This document shows, piece after piece, positions 26,444-34,667 of a stretch of 64,000 nt of DNA. The notes below the pieces were generated by a model. That model saw only the letters and a list, made by a program, of their open reading frames with translations. It did not search any database and was not told where the DNA came from. The translations under genes were made by a program, and so were the position numbers. Origin of the DNA: Natranaeroarchaeum sp042663585 (lineage in GTDB: Archaea; Halobacteriota; Halobacteria; Halobacteriales; Natronoarchaeaceae); the NCBI RefSeq assembly GCF_042663585.1, contig NZ_JBHTAN010000006.1, forward strand, positions 248,001-312,000, given 5' to 3'. Each line of letters starts with the position of its first letter. Position 1 is the stretch's first letter.

Positions 26444-26854
26444 GTGAGCTACGAACTACGAGAACATACTGCTGACATCGCCGTCGAAGCGACTGGCGAG
26501 ACGTTTTCGGCCGTTGCAGGCGCCGTCGCCGATGGGCTGGCCGCCGCGATGTGCGAGGATGTCCCCGAGACGGGCGAGCGGTTCGAGCTATCGGTTACCG
26601 CCGAAAGCCGTGAAGCCGTCCTGTTCGAGTATCTCGACGAACTCATCTACGAACGGGACGTCCGGTCGGTTCTCCCGGTCGACAACGAGGCGACTGTCGT
26701 CGAGGACGACGGCGAGTGGACCGTTGACGCCACGGCCCGCGGCGTGCCGCTCGCAGACGTGACGGCACGGGAAGTCAAAGCCGTCACCTACTCGGAGATG
26801 GCCCTCGAACGCCGCGACGGGGAGTGGTACGCTTACGTTGTCTTCGACGTGTGA
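26444..26854 (+). CDS. Archease (RtcB activator)
   Basis: A GTG-initiated 136-residue protein with the archease pattern: ELREHTADIAVEATG (metal-binding Asp), LFEYLDELIYERD, and near the end VTAREVKAVTYSEMALER followed by YAYVVFDV. Archease helps load guanylate on the RNA ligase RtcB in tRNA splicing and repair. Metal-binding Asp residues and the HTAD motif are intact. No rtcB gene is within the window. It ends 70 nt before the DoxX gene. Confidence 0.93.
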   Translation: MSYELREHTADIAVEATGETFSAVAGAVADGLAAAMCEDVPETGERFELSVTAESREAVLFEYLDELIYERDVRSVLPVDNEATVVEDDGEWTVDATARGVPLADVTAREVKAVTYSEMALERRDGEWYAYVVFDV

Positions 26855-26924
26855 AATGGTGGCGCTGGTCATGGCTCTGTGCCAACAACAACACCTTTTG
26901 TTGACTGCGGCCCTTACGATGGGT

Positions 26925-28031
26925 ATGTCAGATTCGGGCCGTCACAGATTGTCGCGCGCTCCGGCGGCGTTTTTCGGGGCGCTCTTTGTACTCCTCTCGT
27001 TCGTGGGGACGGCGAGCGCTCACGAGGAGTACGTCGTCGAGGACGAACAGGCCGTCACCCCCGCCGAGTTCTTCGGGAATGCGCTGTCGGACCCGGTCGT
27101 AGTGGGACTGCTCGTCGCCGGTGCCGTCGCCGTTCTCGGGGTCGTCCTCGCCTATCTCTATTTCCAGCCGCTCCGTCAGGACATCACGACGTTTCGCGCC
27201 GCGATGGCGGAGTACACCGAGTACGTCCCGTGGCTCCTGCGGATCTCCTTCGGTATTCCGCTGATCGGTGCCGGCTTCGCCGGCTACTTCATCACGCCCT
27301 CGGTCGAAATCGAGATGCGTCTCTTACAGGTCGCGCTCGGGTTCCTGTTGCTGTTCGGCATCGCAACACGGGTCGTCGCAGTGGCCGGGTTCGTCGTCTA
27401 CGTCGTGGCGGCAGTGATCTACCCGGATCTGTTGCTCCAACTGGAGATCGCCGGCGGGATGGCGACGCTGGCTCTCGTCGGAAGCGGGAAGCCGAGCGGG
27501 GATCACGTCCTCCAGCGTCTCGCCGGGACGCCGGGCACGGTGTACGGTCGCTTCGACGTCGTCCACGATGTCGTCCAGCGCGGACAGGCTTGGATCCGTC
27601 CCTACGAGCGGTTCTTCCCGACGGTTGCCCGGGTCGGCCTCGGCATCACGTTCATCTATCTCGGCGCGAGCCAGAAGCTCCTTCGTCCCGGTATCGGGCT
27701 GGAAGTCGTTTCACACTACGACCTCACCGCAGTCATCCCGGTGCCTGCGGAGCTATGGGTGCTGGGTGCCGGCCTCACTGAGACCGCCCTCGGCATTGCC
27801 CTCATCGTGGGCCTCTTTACCCGTGCGAGCGCGGCCACGGCCATCACGATGTTCGCGCTGACGTTGTTTGCCCTGCCCGACGATCCGGTGCTGGCCCACG
27901 TCGCGCTGTTCGGGATGGCGTCGGTCCTCCTGATCGGCGGCAGTGGCCCACTTGCAGTCGATAACCGCATCGAGGCCGTCGTGGCGAGACTGAGCGACGA
28001 GCGACCGGACACGTCGGACGCGCCGCTGTGA
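26925..28031 (+). CDS. DoxX-family membrane protein
   Basis: About 368 residues with a signal-like N-terminus (ending in ASAHEEYVVEDEQ, where AHEE follows a hydrophobic helix) and eight or nine predicted membrane helices. Two DoxX/DoxD-like units can be seen, the second from RVGLGITFIYLGASQKL to the end. DoxX proteins are linked to terminal oxidases and redox or thiol stress; this one has no quinol-oxidase neighbour. ATG 26925 is preferred over 26919. Function in this organism unknown. Confidence 0.82.
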   Translation: MSDSGRHRLSRAPAAFFGALFVLLSFVGTASAHEEYVVEDEQAVTPAEFFGNALSDPVVVGLLVAGAVAVLGVVLAYLYFQPLRQDITTFRAAMAEYTEYVPWLLRISFGIPLIGAGFAGYFITPSVEIEMRLLQVALGFLLLFGIATRVVAVAGFVVYVVAAVIYPDLLLQLEIAGGMATLALVGSGKPSGDHVLQRLAGTPGTVYGRFDVVHDVVQRGQAWIRPYERFFPTVARVGLGITFIYLGASQKLLRPGIGLEVVSHYDLTAVIPVPAELWVLGAGLTETALGIALIVGLFTRASAATAITMFALTLFALPDDPVLAHVALFGMASVLLIGGSGPLAVDNRIEAVVARLSDERPDTSDAPL

Positions 28032-28077
28032 TCGGTTCGGCGGGGGAGCTATTAGCTGTCGGCGTCAACGACCGCGT

Positions 28078-29040
28078 GTGAACGTTCGTCGAGTCATTCC
28101 ACGCGATGCGATTCCGAGCGTCGACGACCCCGAGTTCGGCGAGCGCTACGAGGGCGATGGGGACGACCGAGTCGTCGTCGTCGACTCCGGGCAACCCCCG
28201 CGTGCGTACCCGATACGGTATCTCGCGTACCACGAAATCGTCAACGACGTGCTCGACGCCGGAGCAGAACCGATCGCCGTTACCTGGTGTCCGCTCTGTG
28301 GGAGCGCCGTCGTCTACGACCGTCGCCACGAGGGGCGGACACTGGAGTTCGGCGTCTCCGGAAAGCTTGCCGACGACGACCTCGTCATGTACGACCGCGA
28401 AACGGAAAGCGAGTGGAAACAATCGAGCGGGACGTGTCTCGCGGGCCGGTTCGAGGGCGATTCGCTCTCCGTCCGGCCCGCGGCGATGCTCACGTGGGGA
28501 GCGTTCCAGCAGTCGTATCCCGACGGCGTCGTCCTCCAGGCACCCGGCGGGACCAGCGAGGCCGCAAGCGAGGACGACTCGCCCGCGCAGATCGAGTACG
28601 ATACGGGTCCCTACAAGGCGTACCGGTCGGGAGAGGGGTTCGGTCTTGCGGCCCACCGATCGGGCGAGAGCGTCCGCGAGTGGACTCGTGACGACGATAT
28701 CCGGCCGAAAACGGTCGTGATCGGTGTCGAACTCGACGACGCGGCGCTCGGGGTTCCGCTACCGCGCGTATCGCGGGCTGGCGGCGTCGTCCGAACGACA
28801 GTCGGGGAGCAGGACGTCCTCGTGATCGCTACCGAGGACGGCGGGATCCACGGTTTTGCCGATCCAGGATTCTCCGTCGAGGCCACCGACTCGGGCATCG
28901 TGGGCGACGGAACGACGTGGGATCCGGCGACGGGCCGTTCGAATGACGGTCGCCGTCTCGACAGACTGCCAACGCGGCGACTGTTTGCGTTCGCCTGGCA
29001 GGACGACCACGGCGCGGATTCGTTCTACAGATCCGACTGA
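28078..29040 (+). CDS. DUF3179 domain protein
   Basis: A GTG-initiated 320-residue protein with the DUF3179 signature: YPIRYLAYHEIVNDV, AVTWCPLCGSAVVYDR (CPLCGS), LEFGVSGKLADDDLVMYDRET, and SLWxQ-like segment SEWKQSSGTCLAG. DUF3179 proteins are widespread in bacteria and haloarchaea and have no proven function; the conserved CPLCGS motif suggests a redox or metal role. It has no signal peptide. It lies 46 nt after the DoxX gene on the same strand. Confidence 0.9.
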   Translation: MNVRRVIPRDAIPSVDDPEFGERYEGDGDDRVVVVDSGQPPRAYPIRYLAYHEIVNDVLDAGAEPIAVTWCPLCGSAVVYDRRHEGRTLEFGVSGKLADDDLVMYDRETESEWKQSSGTCLAGRFEGDSLSVRPAAMLTWGAFQQSYPDGVVLQAPGGTSEAASEDDSPAQIEYDTGPYKAYRSGEGFGLAAHRSGESVREWTRDDDIRPKTVVIGVELDDAALGVPLPRVSRAGGVVRTTVGEQDVLVIATEDGGIHGFADPGFSVEATDSGIVGDGTTWDPATGRSNDGRRLDRLPTRRLFAFAWQDDHGADSFYRSD

Positions 29041-29162
29041 TAGTGGCGTCCATCGCCGTCGGCCTTCGTGCCGATGAGTGCTGATCCATGTGAACACTCG
29101 ACGACCGTTTGACGGCCGAAAACCACGCGATTCGGGCGGTCTGTCATCGGGTTCTATCGTAG

Positions 29163-29172
29163 TGTTTAAGTA
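29163..29172 (+). promoter_or_regulatory. Strong TATA element of the tRNA-Ser/ribosomal cluster
   Basis: GTTTAAGTAC is the classical haloarchaeal box A of stable RNA genes. It is about 80 nt before the mature tRNA-Ser, so a leader of roughly 55-60 nt is expected, including a small hairpin GGGGC-AACG-GCCCC at 29208-29221. Confidence 0.6.
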
Positions 29173-29250
29173 CGGCAACGGGGAAGGTACGTCTGCAATC
29201 CAATGTAGGGGCAACGGCCCCGAGTCCGTGAGGGCGGAGATACACAGCGT

Positions 29251-29333
29251 GTCGTGGTAGCCAAGCGGCCCAAGGCGCATGGTTGCTAACCATGTGGCGT
29301 AAAGCCTCCGGGGTTCAAATCCCCGCCACGACG
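29251..29333 (+). tRNA. tRNA-Ser (GCT)
   Basis: The acceptor stem GTCGTGG pairs with CCACGAC, the T arm reads CGGGGTTCAAATCCCCG, and the anticodon stem CATGG/CCATG encloses TTGCTAA with anticodon GCT at 29285-29287. A short variable arm and discriminator G fit serine. No intron. It is the first element of the ribosomal protein cluster, transcribed in the same direction. Confidence 0.96.
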
Positions 29334-29415
29334 TCAACCATCTTCCGACCAGTGTATCGGTCGGTGGATTGTACCAGCGCAGTCGGCTACCGACTGCAAC
29401 ACCTACACACCACAT

Positions 29416-29943
29416 ATGAGTGCAGAAGAACCACAGGACGAAATCGAGGACGACGAGGACCTTCGGTATTTCGTCCGCATCGGGCAAACGGACCTCGATG
29501 GGACCAAATCCGTCGAACGGTCGCTCATCGAGATGAACGGCATCGGCCGCCGAACGGCCCGAATCATTGCGGACAAAGCCGACGTCGACCGTCAGGCAAC
29601 TTTCGGTCGACTCGAAGACGACGAGATCGACGCGGTCGTCGATGTCGTCGACGAGTACGCCGAGGAAGTCCCCGACTGGCTCGCGAACCGCCAGCGGGAC
29701 TTTTTCTCGGGCGAAACGACGCACAAGGTCGGTAACGACCTGAACATGAAGCGCCGCCACGACATCAACCGGATGAAGATGATCAGCTCCTACCGGGGCG
29801 TTCGTCACAACCGGGGCCAGAAGGTACGCGGCCAGCGGACCAAGTCCACTGGACGTACCGAAGGGACGATCGGCGTCAACGTCGAGGAGCTTCGTGAAGA
29901 GGCCGCTGAAGAAGCGGCAGAAGCCGAGGGGGATGAAGAATAA
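29416..29943 (+). CDS. rps13: Small ribosomal subunit protein uS13
   Basis: This 175-residue protein has the uS13 core: RIGQTDLDGTKSVERSL, MNGIGRRTARII, RRHDINRMKMISSYRGVRH and RGQKVRGQRTKSTGR. It binds the head of the 30S subunit near the P site. Acidic N- and C-terminal extensions (EEPQDEIEDDEDL and EEAAEEAAEAEGDEE) are typical of haloarchaea. It overlaps rps4 by one base (TAATG), so the genes are translationally coupled. Confidence 0.97.
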   Translation: MSAEEPQDEIEDDEDLRYFVRIGQTDLDGTKSVERSLIEMNGIGRRTARIIADKADVDRQATFGRLEDDEIDAVVDVVDEYAEEVPDWLANRQRDFFSGETTHKVGNDLNMKRRHDINRMKMISSYRGVRHNRGQKVRGQRTKSTGRTEGTIGVNVEELREEAAEEAAEAEGDEE

Positions 29944-30467
29944 TGCCGCTCGGTAACAAAACCAAAGCGTACGAGACGCCCAACCATCCGTGGCAGGGCG
30001 AGCGTATCGCGGGCGAGCACGACCTGCTCGGCCGGTACGGCCTTGCAACCAAAGAAGAACTCTGGCGCGCCCAGTCCGAGCTTCGTGACATGCGTCGCGA
30101 GGCTCGACGCCTCATCGGCGAGGCGCTCGGTGACACCGAGGCCGCCGAGGAAGCGGGGAGCGAGTTCCTCGCACGCCTCAAACGCGACGGCATTCTCGGC
30201 GAGACCGACGGTCTCGACGAAGTGCTGTCCCTGGAGATCAACGACGTGCTCGAACGTCGCCTCCAGACTGTCGTCTACCGCAAAGGCCTCGCAAACACGC
30301 CACAGCAGGCACGACAGTTCATCGGTCACGGTCACATCGTTGTCGGTGACCACCGCGTGACTGTCCCGTCGTACACAGTCGGGGTCGACGAAGAGGCCTC
30401 GATCGAGTTCGACGAGACCAGCCCGCTGGCGGACGACCTACACCCGGAACGAGCGGAGGAGCAATAA
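29943..30467 (+). CDS. rps4: Small ribosomal subunit protein uS4
   Basis: The 174-residue product opens with PLGNKTKAYETPNHPWQ and contains the S4 RNA-binding domain near RRLQTVVYRKGLANTPQQ and IGHGHIVVGDHRVTVPSY. It is a primary 16S rRNA-binding assembly protein. The gene follows rps13 directly and is followed by a GGAGG-type ribosome-binding site before rps11. Confidence 0.97.
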   Translation: MPLGNKTKAYETPNHPWQGERIAGEHDLLGRYGLATKEELWRAQSELRDMRREARRLIGEALGDTEAAEEAGSEFLARLKRDGILGETDGLDEVLSLEINDVLERRLQTVVYRKGLANTPQQARQFIGHGHIVVGDHRVTVPSYTVGVDEEASIEFDETSPLADDLHPERAEEQ

Positions 30468-30468
30468 C

Positions 30469-30855
30469 ATGGCAGAAGACGGAAAGTGGGGCGTAGCCCA
30501 CGTGCACGCATCGTTCAACAACACGATCATGACGGTGACGGATCTGACCGGCGCCGAGACGATCGCGAAGTCCTCGGGCGGCGCAGTCGTCAAGCAGAAC
30601 CGTGACGAGGCATCCCCCTACGCGGCCATGCAGATGGCCGAGCAGGTCGCCGAAGAGGTGCTCGCCGCGGGCATCGACGGCGTCCACGTCCGCGTTCGCG
30701 GACCTGGCGGGAACCTCCAGAAGAGCCCCGGACCGGGCGCACAGGCGACGATCCGTGCGCTTGCCCGTGCCGGCCTCGAGATCGGTCGTATCGAAGACGT
30801 AACCCCGATCCCGCACGACGGATCGCGCGCACCGAAAGGCAAGGGCGGATTCTGA
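30469..30855 (+). CDS. rps11: Small ribosomal subunit protein uS11
   Basis: The 128-residue protein shows HVHASFNNTIMTVTDLTG, SSGGAVVKQNRDEASPYAA, and the RNA-contact C-terminus DVTPIPHDGSRAPKGKGGF. It sits on the 30S platform. A GGAGGAG sequence about 7-13 nt upstream supports the ATG at 30469. It is 1 nt downstream of the rps4 stop, within the cluster. Confidence 0.97.
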   Translation: MAEDGKWGVAHVHASFNNTIMTVTDLTGAETIAKSSGGAVVKQNRDEASPYAAMQMAEQVAEEVLAAGIDGVHVRVRGPGGNLQKSPGPGAQATIRALARAGLEIGRIEDVTPIPHDGSRAPKGKGGF

Positions 30856-30860
30856 CGACC

Positions 30861-31607
30861 ATGCCAGTGGATTACGAGGTCGAGTTCATCGAACGCGACG
30901 ATCGATCGGCGAGGTTCCTCGTCCGAGGAGTCACGCCGGCCTTCGCCAACGGCATCCGTCGAGCGATGATCGCCGACGTGCCGACGATGGCCATCGACAC
31001 GGTCCAGTTCGTCGAGAACTCGTCGGTGATGTTCGACGAACAGATCGGGCTTCGGCTCGGTCTGGTTCCGTTGACCACGCCGCCCGAGGAGTTCGAGGTG
31101 GGTGACTCCGTCACCCTCTCGCTCGACGTGGCGGGACCGAATACGGCCTACTCCGGCGATCTCGTCTGTCACGACGAGTCGGTCGAGGTAGCTATCGACG
31201 GGGTCCCGATTATCGACCTCAAGGACGACCAGCGGCTCGAACTCGAAGCCGAGGCAGTGATGACCTCCGGCAAGGAGCACGCCAAACATCAGGGCGGCGT
31301 CTCCGTCGGCTACCGACACCTCCAGCAGATCGAGGTCGTCGGTGACCGTGGCGAGTTCGAGGACGAAGAGACCCGAATCCTTCGGGGCATCGTTGAGGAC
31401 GACGGCGAGTTACTCCTCGCCGAGGAGTTCGACAACGATCTCTCACAGCGATATCCCGGCAAGGAAGTCGAAGTCACCGACGTCCCGAACGCGTTCGTGT
31501 TCCACGTCGAGACTGACGGCTCCTACACGGTCGAGGAACTCGTCACGCTGGCGGCCGACTCCATCGCGGATCGCGCAGACGAACTCGAAGACGCAGTACA
31601 GCTATAG
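30861..31607 (+). CDS. rpoD: DNA-directed RNA polymerase subunit D
   Basis: The 248-residue alpha-type subunit contains VEFIERDDRSARFLVRG, FANGIRRAMIADVPTMAID and the dimer-forming C-terminal region. Together with subunit L it nucleates polymerase assembly. Only one cysteine is present (in GDLVCHDESV), so the [4Fe-4S] cluster held by subunit D of some archaea cannot form here; loss of the cluster is known for haloarchaea. It is the last gene before the structured spacer leading to tRNA-Leu. Confidence 0.96.
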   Translation: MPVDYEVEFIERDDRSARFLVRGVTPAFANGIRRAMIADVPTMAIDTVQFVENSSVMFDEQIGLRLGLVPLTTPPEEFEVGDSVTLSLDVAGPNTAYSGDLVCHDESVEVAIDGVPIIDLKDDQRLELEAEAVMTSGKEHAKHQGGVSVGYRHLQQIEVVGDRGEFEDEETRILRGIVEDDGELLLAEEFDNDLSQRYPGKEVEVTDVPNAFVFHVETDGSYTVEELVTLAADSIADRADELEDAVQL

Positions 31608-31640
31608 AGATGATCGCTCCAACAAACCACTTACCCCTGA

Positions 31641-31743
31641 CCGAAGCCCGGACCCGAAGCGATAGCTTCGCCCGGATTTCGGCGGGCTCCGACGCCGTAC
31701 ACTACGAGGCCGGAGCCATGGCCGCCCCGCAATCGCGGGCGGC
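31641..31743 (+). ncRNA. Candidate structured RNA between rpoD and tRNA-Leu
   Basis: Three strong hairpins follow each other in about 100 nt. The first is CGAAGC-GATA-GCTTCG (31655-31670), flanked by outer CCGAA/TTCGG pairing. The second is GGCTCCG/CGGAGCC (31685-31691 with 31711-31717) with inner GCC/GGC. The third is GCCGCCCCGC/GCGGGCGGC (31721-31743) with one bulge. No open frame fits. It could be an H/ACA-type guide RNA, a processed leader of tRNA-Leu, or the rpoD terminator region; ACA boxes at the expected positions were not found. Confidence 0.4.
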
Positions 31744-31790
31744 TTCGATCGAAAGTGGTTTGAAGGGGCACCCAGTAAACGAGAACGCGG

Positions 31791-31875
31791 GCAGGGATAG
31801 CCAAGTCAGGCCAACGGCGCAGCGTTCAGGGCGCTGTCTCGTAGGAGTTCGCAGGTTCAAATCCTGCTCCCTGCA
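31791..31875 (+). tRNA. tRNA-Leu (CAG)
   Basis: The acceptor stem GCAGGGA pairs with TCCCTGC and the discriminator is A. The anticodon stem CAGCG/CGCTG closes the loop TTCAGGG with anticodon CAG at 31827-31829. A long variable arm (TCTCGTAGGAGT region) fits class II leucine tRNA, and the T arm reads GCAGGTTCAAATCCTGC. No intron. It precedes rpl18e as in other haloarchaea. Confidence 0.96.
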
Positions 31876-31896
31876 TCACCGTTTTCACCCCTATTC

Positions 31897-31902
31897 AGGA
31901 GG
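31897..31902 (+). promoter_or_regulatory. Shine-Dalgarno site of rpl18e
   Basis: AGGAGG lies 6 nt before ATG 31909. A perfect site is notable in an organism where many messages look leaderless, and it shows that rpl18e is translated from a processed tRNA-mRNA transcript. Confidence 0.7.
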
Positions 31903-31908
31903 AAAGTT

Positions 31909-32259
31909 ATGAGCAAGACGAACCCGAGACTGAGCAGTCTCATCGCCGAGCTGAAGTCGGTTTCTCGAACCGAGGACGCGAACGTCTGGAGCGACGTCGC
32001 CTCTCGGCTCGAAAAGCCCCGCCGCACGCACGCGGAAGTGAATCTTGGACGTATCGAGCGATACGCCCAGGAGGACGAAACAGTCGTCGTTCCGGGCAAG
32101 GTGCTCGGAAGCGGCGTCCTGCAGAAGTCGGTCACCGTTGCAGCGGTCGACTTCTCGGGCACGGCAGAACAAAAGATCGACCAGGTCGGCGAAACAGTAG
32201 ACCTAGAACAGGCAATCGAACAGAACCCCGAAGGATCCAACGTGCGGGTGATCCGATGA
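31909..32259 (+). CDS. rpl18e: Large ribosomal subunit protein eL18
   Basis: The 116-residue protein begins SKTNPRLSSLIAELKSVSR and contains NLGRIERYAQEDETVVVPG and GSGVLQKSVTVAAVDFS, the archaeal/eukaryotic eL18 pattern. It binds 23S rRNA. It directly follows tRNA-Leu and overlaps rpl13 by ATGA, so it is the first protein gene of the second half of the cluster. Confidence 0.96.
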   Translation: MSKTNPRLSSLIAELKSVSRTEDANVWSDVASRLEKPRRTHAEVNLGRIERYAQEDETVVVPGKVLGSGVLQKSVTVAAVDFSGTAEQKIDQVGETVDLEQAIEQNPEGSNVRVIR

Positions 32260-32693
32260 GCGTCGCAGAGTTCGAGGCAGACGTAGTCGTCGACGCCGGC
32301 GACTGCATCCTCGGTCGCGTCGCTAGCAAGGTCGCCCAGAAGGCGCTCGACGACGAGCGTATCGCGGTGGTCAACGCCGAGAACGCGGTCATCACGGGCA
32401 GCGAAGACGACGTGATGAGCACCTTCGAGAAGCGAGTCGAAATCGGCTCCGATCGGGGTCCGTACTACCCGAAACGGCCGGACATGATCTTCAAGCGCTC
32501 GATCCGCGGCATGCTGCCGTACAAGAAGGATCGTGGCCTCGAAGCGTTCGAGAACGTCCGCGTCTACGTCGGCAACCCGTACGACGACGACGGCGACGTC
32601 CTCGAGGGAACCTCCCTCGACCGACTATCGAACATCAAGTTCCTCCAGCTCGGAGAGATCAGCGAGAACCTGGGTGCTAATCGAACATGGTAA
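32256..32693 (+). CDS. rpl13: Large ribosomal subunit protein uL13
   Basis: At 145 residues it fits archaeal uL13. Visible are DAGDCILGRVASKVAQKAL, ERIAVVNAENAVITG, RGPYYPKRPDMIFKRSIRG and MLPYKKDRGLEAF. It is an early 50S assembly protein. It overlaps eL18 by ATGA and rps9 by 7 nt, indicating coupled translation. Confidence 0.97.
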   Translation: MSVAEFEADVVVDAGDCILGRVASKVAQKALDDERIAVVNAENAVITGSEDDVMSTFEKRVEIGSDRGPYYPKRPDMIFKRSIRGMLPYKKDRGLEAFENVRVYVGNPYDDDGDVLEGTSLDRLSNIKFLQLGEISENLGANRTW

Positions 32694-33082
32694 CCAACAC
32701 CAGTGGCAAGAAGAAAACCGCCATCGCACGCGCTACCGTTCGCGATGGTGAGGGTCGCGTACGAATCAACTCCAGCCCGGTCGAACTGGTCGACCCGGAG
32801 ACGTCGCGTCTGAAGATGACCGAACCGTTCCGCATCGCGGACGAGGTTCGTAACAGCATCGACATCGAAGTCGCCGTCGAAGGCGGCGGCGTCTCCGGAC
32901 AGGCCGACGCCGTGCGAACGGCAATCGCACGCGGGCTCGTCCAGCACACGGGCGACGCCGAACTCCGTGACGCGTTCATGGAGTTCGACCGCTCGCTGCT
33001 GGTCAACGACGTTCGCCAGTCCGAACCAAAGAAGTGGGGCGGACCCGGCGCACGTGCCCGCTACCAGAAATCCTACCGCTAA
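32687..33082 (+). CDS. rps9: Small ribosomal subunit protein uS9
   Basis: The 131-residue protein has GKKKTAIARATVRDGEGRV, the GGGVSGQADAVRTAIARGL core, and the C-terminal GGPGARARYQKSYR whose last basic residues reach the P-site tRNA. It follows uL13 as in all archaea. The start overlaps the rpl13 stop by 7 nt. Confidence 0.97.
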   Translation: MVTNTSGKKKTAIARATVRDGEGRVRINSSPVELVDPETSRLKMTEPFRIADEVRNSIDIEVAVEGGGVSGQADAVRTAIARGLVQHTGDAELRDAFMEFDRSLLVNDVRQSEPKKWGGPGARARYQKSYR

Positions 33083-33091
33083 GGTGATACT

Positions 33092-33286
33092 ATGATGGTA
33101 CCAGTCCGGTGTTTCACGTGCGGCAACGTCGTGGGTGAGCACTGGGAAGAGTTCAAAGAGCGCGCTCGTGAGGGCGACGAAAATCCCGCCGAAGTTCTCG
33201 ACGAACTCGGCGTCGAGCGACACTGCTGTCGCCGGATGCTCGTCTCCCACAAGGACCTCGTCGACATCGTCGCACCCTATCAGTAA
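33092..33286 (+). CDS. rpoN: DNA-directed RNA polymerase subunit N
   Basis: This 64-residue zinc-binding subunit reads VPVRCFTCGNVVGEHWEEF with a later HCCRRMLVSHKDL, giving the CxxC...CC zinc site. It is the homologue of eukaryotic Rpb10 and bridges subunits D and L. Two adjacent ATG codons exist; 33092 gives the MMVP start matching the family MIIP, while 33095 has better spacing (6 nt) from the GGTGAT site at 33083-33088. Confidence 0.96.
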   Translation: MMVPVRCFTCGNVVGEHWEEFKERAREGDENPAEVLDELGVERHCCRRMLVSHKDLVDIVAPYQ

Positions 33287-33288
33287 TT

Positions 33289-33465
33289 ATGTCCGGGACA
33301 CAGCGATACACACGGTACGAGAAAGCACGGATCCTCGGCGCACGAGCGCTACAGATCTCGTACGGGGCACCGGTACTCGTCGAAACCGACCAGGCGGAAC
33401 CGATTCTGATCGCAGCGGAAGAGTACGACGCAAACGCCCTCCCGTTCACGGTTAACAGAACATGA
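33289..33465 (+). CDS. rpoK: DNA-directed RNA polymerase subunit K
   Basis: A 58-residue protein (too short for many gene finders) starting SGTQRYTRYEKARILGARA and containing QISYGAPVLVETD and ANALPFTVNRT. It is the Rpb6/omega homologue that clamps the largest polymerase subunit. ATG 33289 is 2 nt after the rpoN stop and the stop overlaps the enolase ATG (ATGA). Confidence 0.95.
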   Translation: MSGTQRYTRYEKARILGARALQISYGAPVLVETDQAEPILIAAEEYDANALPFTVNRT

Positions 33466-34667
33466 CTCTGATCACTGACATCCGACTCCGACGCATCCTC
33501 GACTCGCGAGGTAACGCAACGGTAGAAGCAGACGTACTGACCGAGAGTGGTGGCTTCGGCCGCGCAGCCGCACCGAGCGGCGCCTCGACAGGCGAGTTCG
33601 AGGCGATCGAACTGCCGGCGAACGAAGCGATCGCGAACGCGAGAGAGCACGCCGTACCTCGTCTCGTCGACACGGTGCACGCGGGCGATCAGCGCTCTGT
33701 CGACAACACGCTCCGTGCCGCGGACGGCACGGACGACTTCTCGGAGATCGGCGCGAACAGCGCCGTCGCGATCAGTATGGCGACCGCGAAGGCCGCGGCC
33801 GACGTGCTCGGTGCACCGCTGTACCAGCATCTCGGCGGCGCGTTCCGCGGTGACAACTTCCCGATCCCGCTGGGGAACGTCGTCGGCGGTGGCGAACACG
33901 CCGCTGACGCCACGGACATTCAGGAGTTCCTGTCGGCACCGGTCGGCGCGCCGAGCGTCGCCGATGCCGTCTTCGCCAACGCGGCGGTCCACCAGAAGAT
34001 CCACGACATGCTCATCGAGCGGGACACGCCCGCCGGCAAGGGCGACGAGGGCGCGTGGGCGCCGTCGATCGACGACGCCGAAGCGTTCGAGATTCTCGAC
34101 GGGGCCACCTCGGCCGTCGCCGAGGAGGTCGGCTTCGAGATCAAGTTCGGACTCGACCTCGCCGCTGCGGAGATGTACGACGAAGACGAAGGCGGCTACA
34201 TCTACAGCGATCAGGTTCGCAGTACGGACGAGCAGGTCGACTACATCGCAGAACTCGTCGAGAAATGGGATCTCGCGTACGTCGAGGACCCCCTCGACGA
34301 GAACGACTTCGAGGCCTTCGCCGACCTCACCGAGCGCGTCGGCGACCAGACGCTCATCTGCGGTGACGACCTCTTCGTCACCAACGTCTCGCGACTGGAA
34401 CGGGGCATCGAGCAGGATTCGGCCAACTCTATCCTGATCAAACCCAACCAGATCGGCTCGCTTAGCGACACGTTCGACGCAATCGAGCTAGCCGCGAACA
34501 ACACCTACGACGTCATTGTCTCTCACCGCAGCGGTGAGACCGAAGACACGACGATCGCACACCTTGCCGTCGCGACCGACGCCGACTTCATCAAGACCGG
34601 CACGGTCGGTGGCGAGCGTACTGCAAAACTCAACGAACTAATCCGCATCGCGGACGACGCAGCATGA
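33462..34667 (+). CDS. eno: Enolase
   Basis: The 401-residue glycolytic enzyme interconverts 2-phosphoglycerate and phosphoenolpyruvate. It shows ILDSRGNATVEADV, SGASTGEFEA, the metal-binding EDP and DD segments (YVEDPLDENDF, CGDDLFVTN), catalytic Lys in LIKPNQIGS and SHRSGETEDT. It is slightly shorter than bacterial enolases. The gene lies between rpoK and rps2, the conserved haloarchaeal order, overlapping both neighbours by 4 nt. Confidence 0.97.
   Translation: MTLITDIRLRRILDSRGNATVEADVLTESGGFGRAAAPSGASTGEFEAIELPANEAIANAREHAVPRLVDTVHAGDQRSVDNTLRAADGTDDFSEIGANSAVAISMATAKAAADVLGAPLYQHLGGAFRGDNFPIPLGNVVGGGEHAADATDIQEFLSAPVGAPSVADAVFANAAVHQKIHDMLIERDTPAGKGDEGAWAPSIDDAEAFEILDGATSAVAEEVGFEIKFGLDLAAAEMYDEDEGGYIYSDQVRSTDEQVDYIAELVEKWDLAYVEDPLDENDFEAFADLTERVGDQTLICGDDLFVTNVSRLERGIEQDSANSILIKPNQIGSLSDTFDAIELAANNTYDVIVSHRSGETEDTTIAHLAVATDADFIKTGTVGGERTAKLNELIRIADDAA

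Noticed and set aside
28759..30048. 429-codon minus-strand frame across DUF3179, tRNA-Ser and rps13
   Set aside because: It crosses a tRNA gene and two clear protein genes; composition is that of a shadow frame.
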